From an uncultured Ferrovum sp. (lineage in GTDB: Bacteria; Pseudomonadota; Gammaproteobacteria; Burkholderiales; Ferrovaceae), in contig CAIVUX010000019.1 of NCBI GenBank assembly GCA_903909215.1, forward strand, positions 20,729-84,728: 64,000 bases of DNA. Reading direction: 5' to 3'. Under the pieces are notes generated by a model. The model did not search any database, was not told where the DNA came from, and saw only the letters and a program-made list of their open reading frames with translations. How positions within the stretch are numbered: position 1 is the stretch's first letter; every line of letters begins with the position of its first letter. This document shows, one piece after another, positions 63,184-64,000 of the stretch. The translations under genes and the position numbers were made by a program.

Positions 63184-63227
63184 TTTTAAAAAAACAAAAC
63201 CCGTACGCTGATGGAGCGCACGGGTTT
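63184..63227 (-). terminator. Intrinsic terminator after the cytochrome c4-like gene
   Basis: An 8-bp stem AAACCCGT (63197-63204) / ACGGGTTT (63220-63227), continued by four more pairs after one mismatch. On the minus strand it is followed by a T-rich run (TGTTTTTTT). It lies 56 bases after the end of the 63283-63996 gene, so the downstream cytochrome gene at 63160 may have its own promoter or rely on read-through. Confidence 0.78.
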
Positions 63228-63282
63228 ATTAAGAGTAACGCGTTACAGCGGCAAAAGCCCGCTTTTTTTCAGGATTTAACCC

Positions 63283-63996
63283 TTATTGCGCCCGGCTGGT
63301 ATGGTTGGTGCTATCGCTGCCGCCCATGGTGGTGCGTGGCGCGCTGGACAGGTAAGCGGCCACATTGTTGATGTCGGCGTCGGTTAAGTTCTTGGCGATG
63401 GCGCGCATCATGCCGTAGGGGTCATTGGCCCGGCTGGCATCACGCCAGTTGTGCAACTGATTGACCAAGTAAGTATATTTTTGCTGACCGATCACAGGGA
63501 ACATAGGGGCGGCACCGCGGCCGTTAAAGCCATGGCAAGACTGACAGGCCGAAACTTTGCCCTGAATGCCGTATTTCACAATGACTTGACCCAGGTATTT
63601 TTCACCTACGGGCTGGCCACCATCTTTAATGGTTTTTAAATCAGAGAGTTCCGCATCATCAGAAAGGGTGTTCACATAAGTTGCCACATCACGACGATCT
63701 TGTTCGGACAGGGCTGCAGCGAACACAGGCATCACAGCGCCGGCGCCTGTGGGCACCCGACGACCTTCGGCCAGATCGGTTAACTGCTTGACTATATAGG
63801 GAAAACCAAGATTAGCAAGGCGCGGAGCACCCATGGCGTCCATGCCCCAAGCATTTGGACCATGGCAAGCCATGCAGGCTGAAGCCGCACCCTTGCCTTC
63901 GTTGAATATTTTTTTACCGTTGGCAGCGTCGCCATTCATGACGCTTTCATTGGCCCAGACTGTGGAAACAAGTGCCAACGTGAGCACCAACCCCAT
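63283..63996 (-). CDS. Dihaem cytochrome c, c4 type, start possibly outside the window
   Basis: At least 237 residues with two class I cytochrome domains: CMACH at 41-45 and CQSCH near 150. 'GAVMPVFAAALSEQD' and 'YGMMRAIAKNLTDAD' carry the likely methionine ligands. The first in-frame ATG at 63996 leaves a signal peptide of only 15 residues, shorter than usual, so the real start may lie to the right of the window. It begins the minus-strand respiratory cluster and is a second c4-like protein next to that at 58814. Confidence 0.85.
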   Translation of the reverse strand: MGLVLTLALVSTVWANESVMNGDAANGKKIFNEGKGAASACMACHGPNAWGMDAMGAPRLANLGFPYIVKQLTDLAEGRRVPTGAGAVMPVFAAALSEQDRRDVATYVNTLSDDAELSDLKTIKDGGQPVGEKYLGQVIVKYGIQGKVSACQSCHGFNGRGAAPMFPVIGQQKYTYLVNQLHNWRDASRANDPYGMMRAIAKNLTDADINNVAAYLSSAPRTTMGGSDSTNHTSRAQ

Positions 63997-64000
63997 AGAA

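Overview
The window looks like a continuous piece of a betaproteobacterial chromosome, most like the Nitrosomonadales/Gallionellales/Ferrovales side. The evidence is gene order: TPR protein-lolB-ispE-tRNA-Gln-prs-rplY-pth-ychF, coaD next to a YfhL-type ferredoxin, leuS-lptE-holA-proA-nadD-rsfS-rlmH-maf-rng, ubiE-ubiJ-ubiB and metX-metW. The species cannot be named from the sequence alone. Coding density is very high: there is no gene-free stretch over 300 bases and more than 20 gene pairs overlap, mostly by ATGA (4 bp). I saw no rRNA, CRISPR array, prophage, integrase or intact insertion sequence.

Layout. 1-2592 (minus): ftsY-ftsE-ftsX, with a truncated CIRCE-like operator at the left edge. 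2662-10711 (plus): rsmD, coaD, ferredoxin, TPR protein, lolB, ispE, tRNA-Gln(UUG), prs, rplY, pth, ychF. 10822-13173 (plus): an accessory operon of an alpha/beta hydrolase with a Cys nucleophile, a dedicated acyl carrier protein and a ketoacyl synthase. 13188-23166 (minus): the cell-elongation cluster mreBCD-mrdA-rodA-rlpA-dacC, continuing into a D-amino-acid aminotransferase, DUF493, lipB and lipA. 23249-28209 (plus): gatCAB and metXW. 28267-37165: ampG (minus), pyrE (plus), then a minus-strand run of phoB-phoR-ptsH-ptsI, an RlmL-type methyltransferase, hemJ, an alpha/beta hydrolase and a gamma-carbonic anhydrase. 37334-42191 (plus): a Liv-type ABC transporter with a fused LivM-LivG. 42188-45445 (minus): ubiE-ubiJ-ubiB plus a DUF971 gene. 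45524-47594 (plus): yggS-proC-yggT. 47595-56426 (minus): leuS to rng. 56530-61032 (plus): uvrD, a cytochrome c4-like gene and two unknown membrane proteins. 61040-63996 (minus): a respiratory cluster with two cytochromes c, a four-helix relative of oxidase subunit I, a thioredoxin-fold lipoprotein and an unknown membrane protein, running off the right edge.

The strongest structure not explained by genes is a dispersed 13-bp odd palindrome, GGGGTCWGACCCC. It has 13 exact copies at seven loci, usually as inverted pairs with short spacers. It lies between genes (after pth, after ychF, metW/ampG, phoB/phoR) and also inside reading frames without breaking them (gatB, uvrD, and the 3' end of holA, where it encodes the protein tail). 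No associated transposase is in the window. The other leads are the hydrolase/ACP/KAS operon and the reduced haem-copper-like respiratory module. Regulatory sites supported by sequence are the edge CIRCE, a Pho-box-like promoter before phoB (which, with a strong Shine-Dalgarno, moves the phoB start to a TTG), and inverted repeats in the livK promoter and leader.
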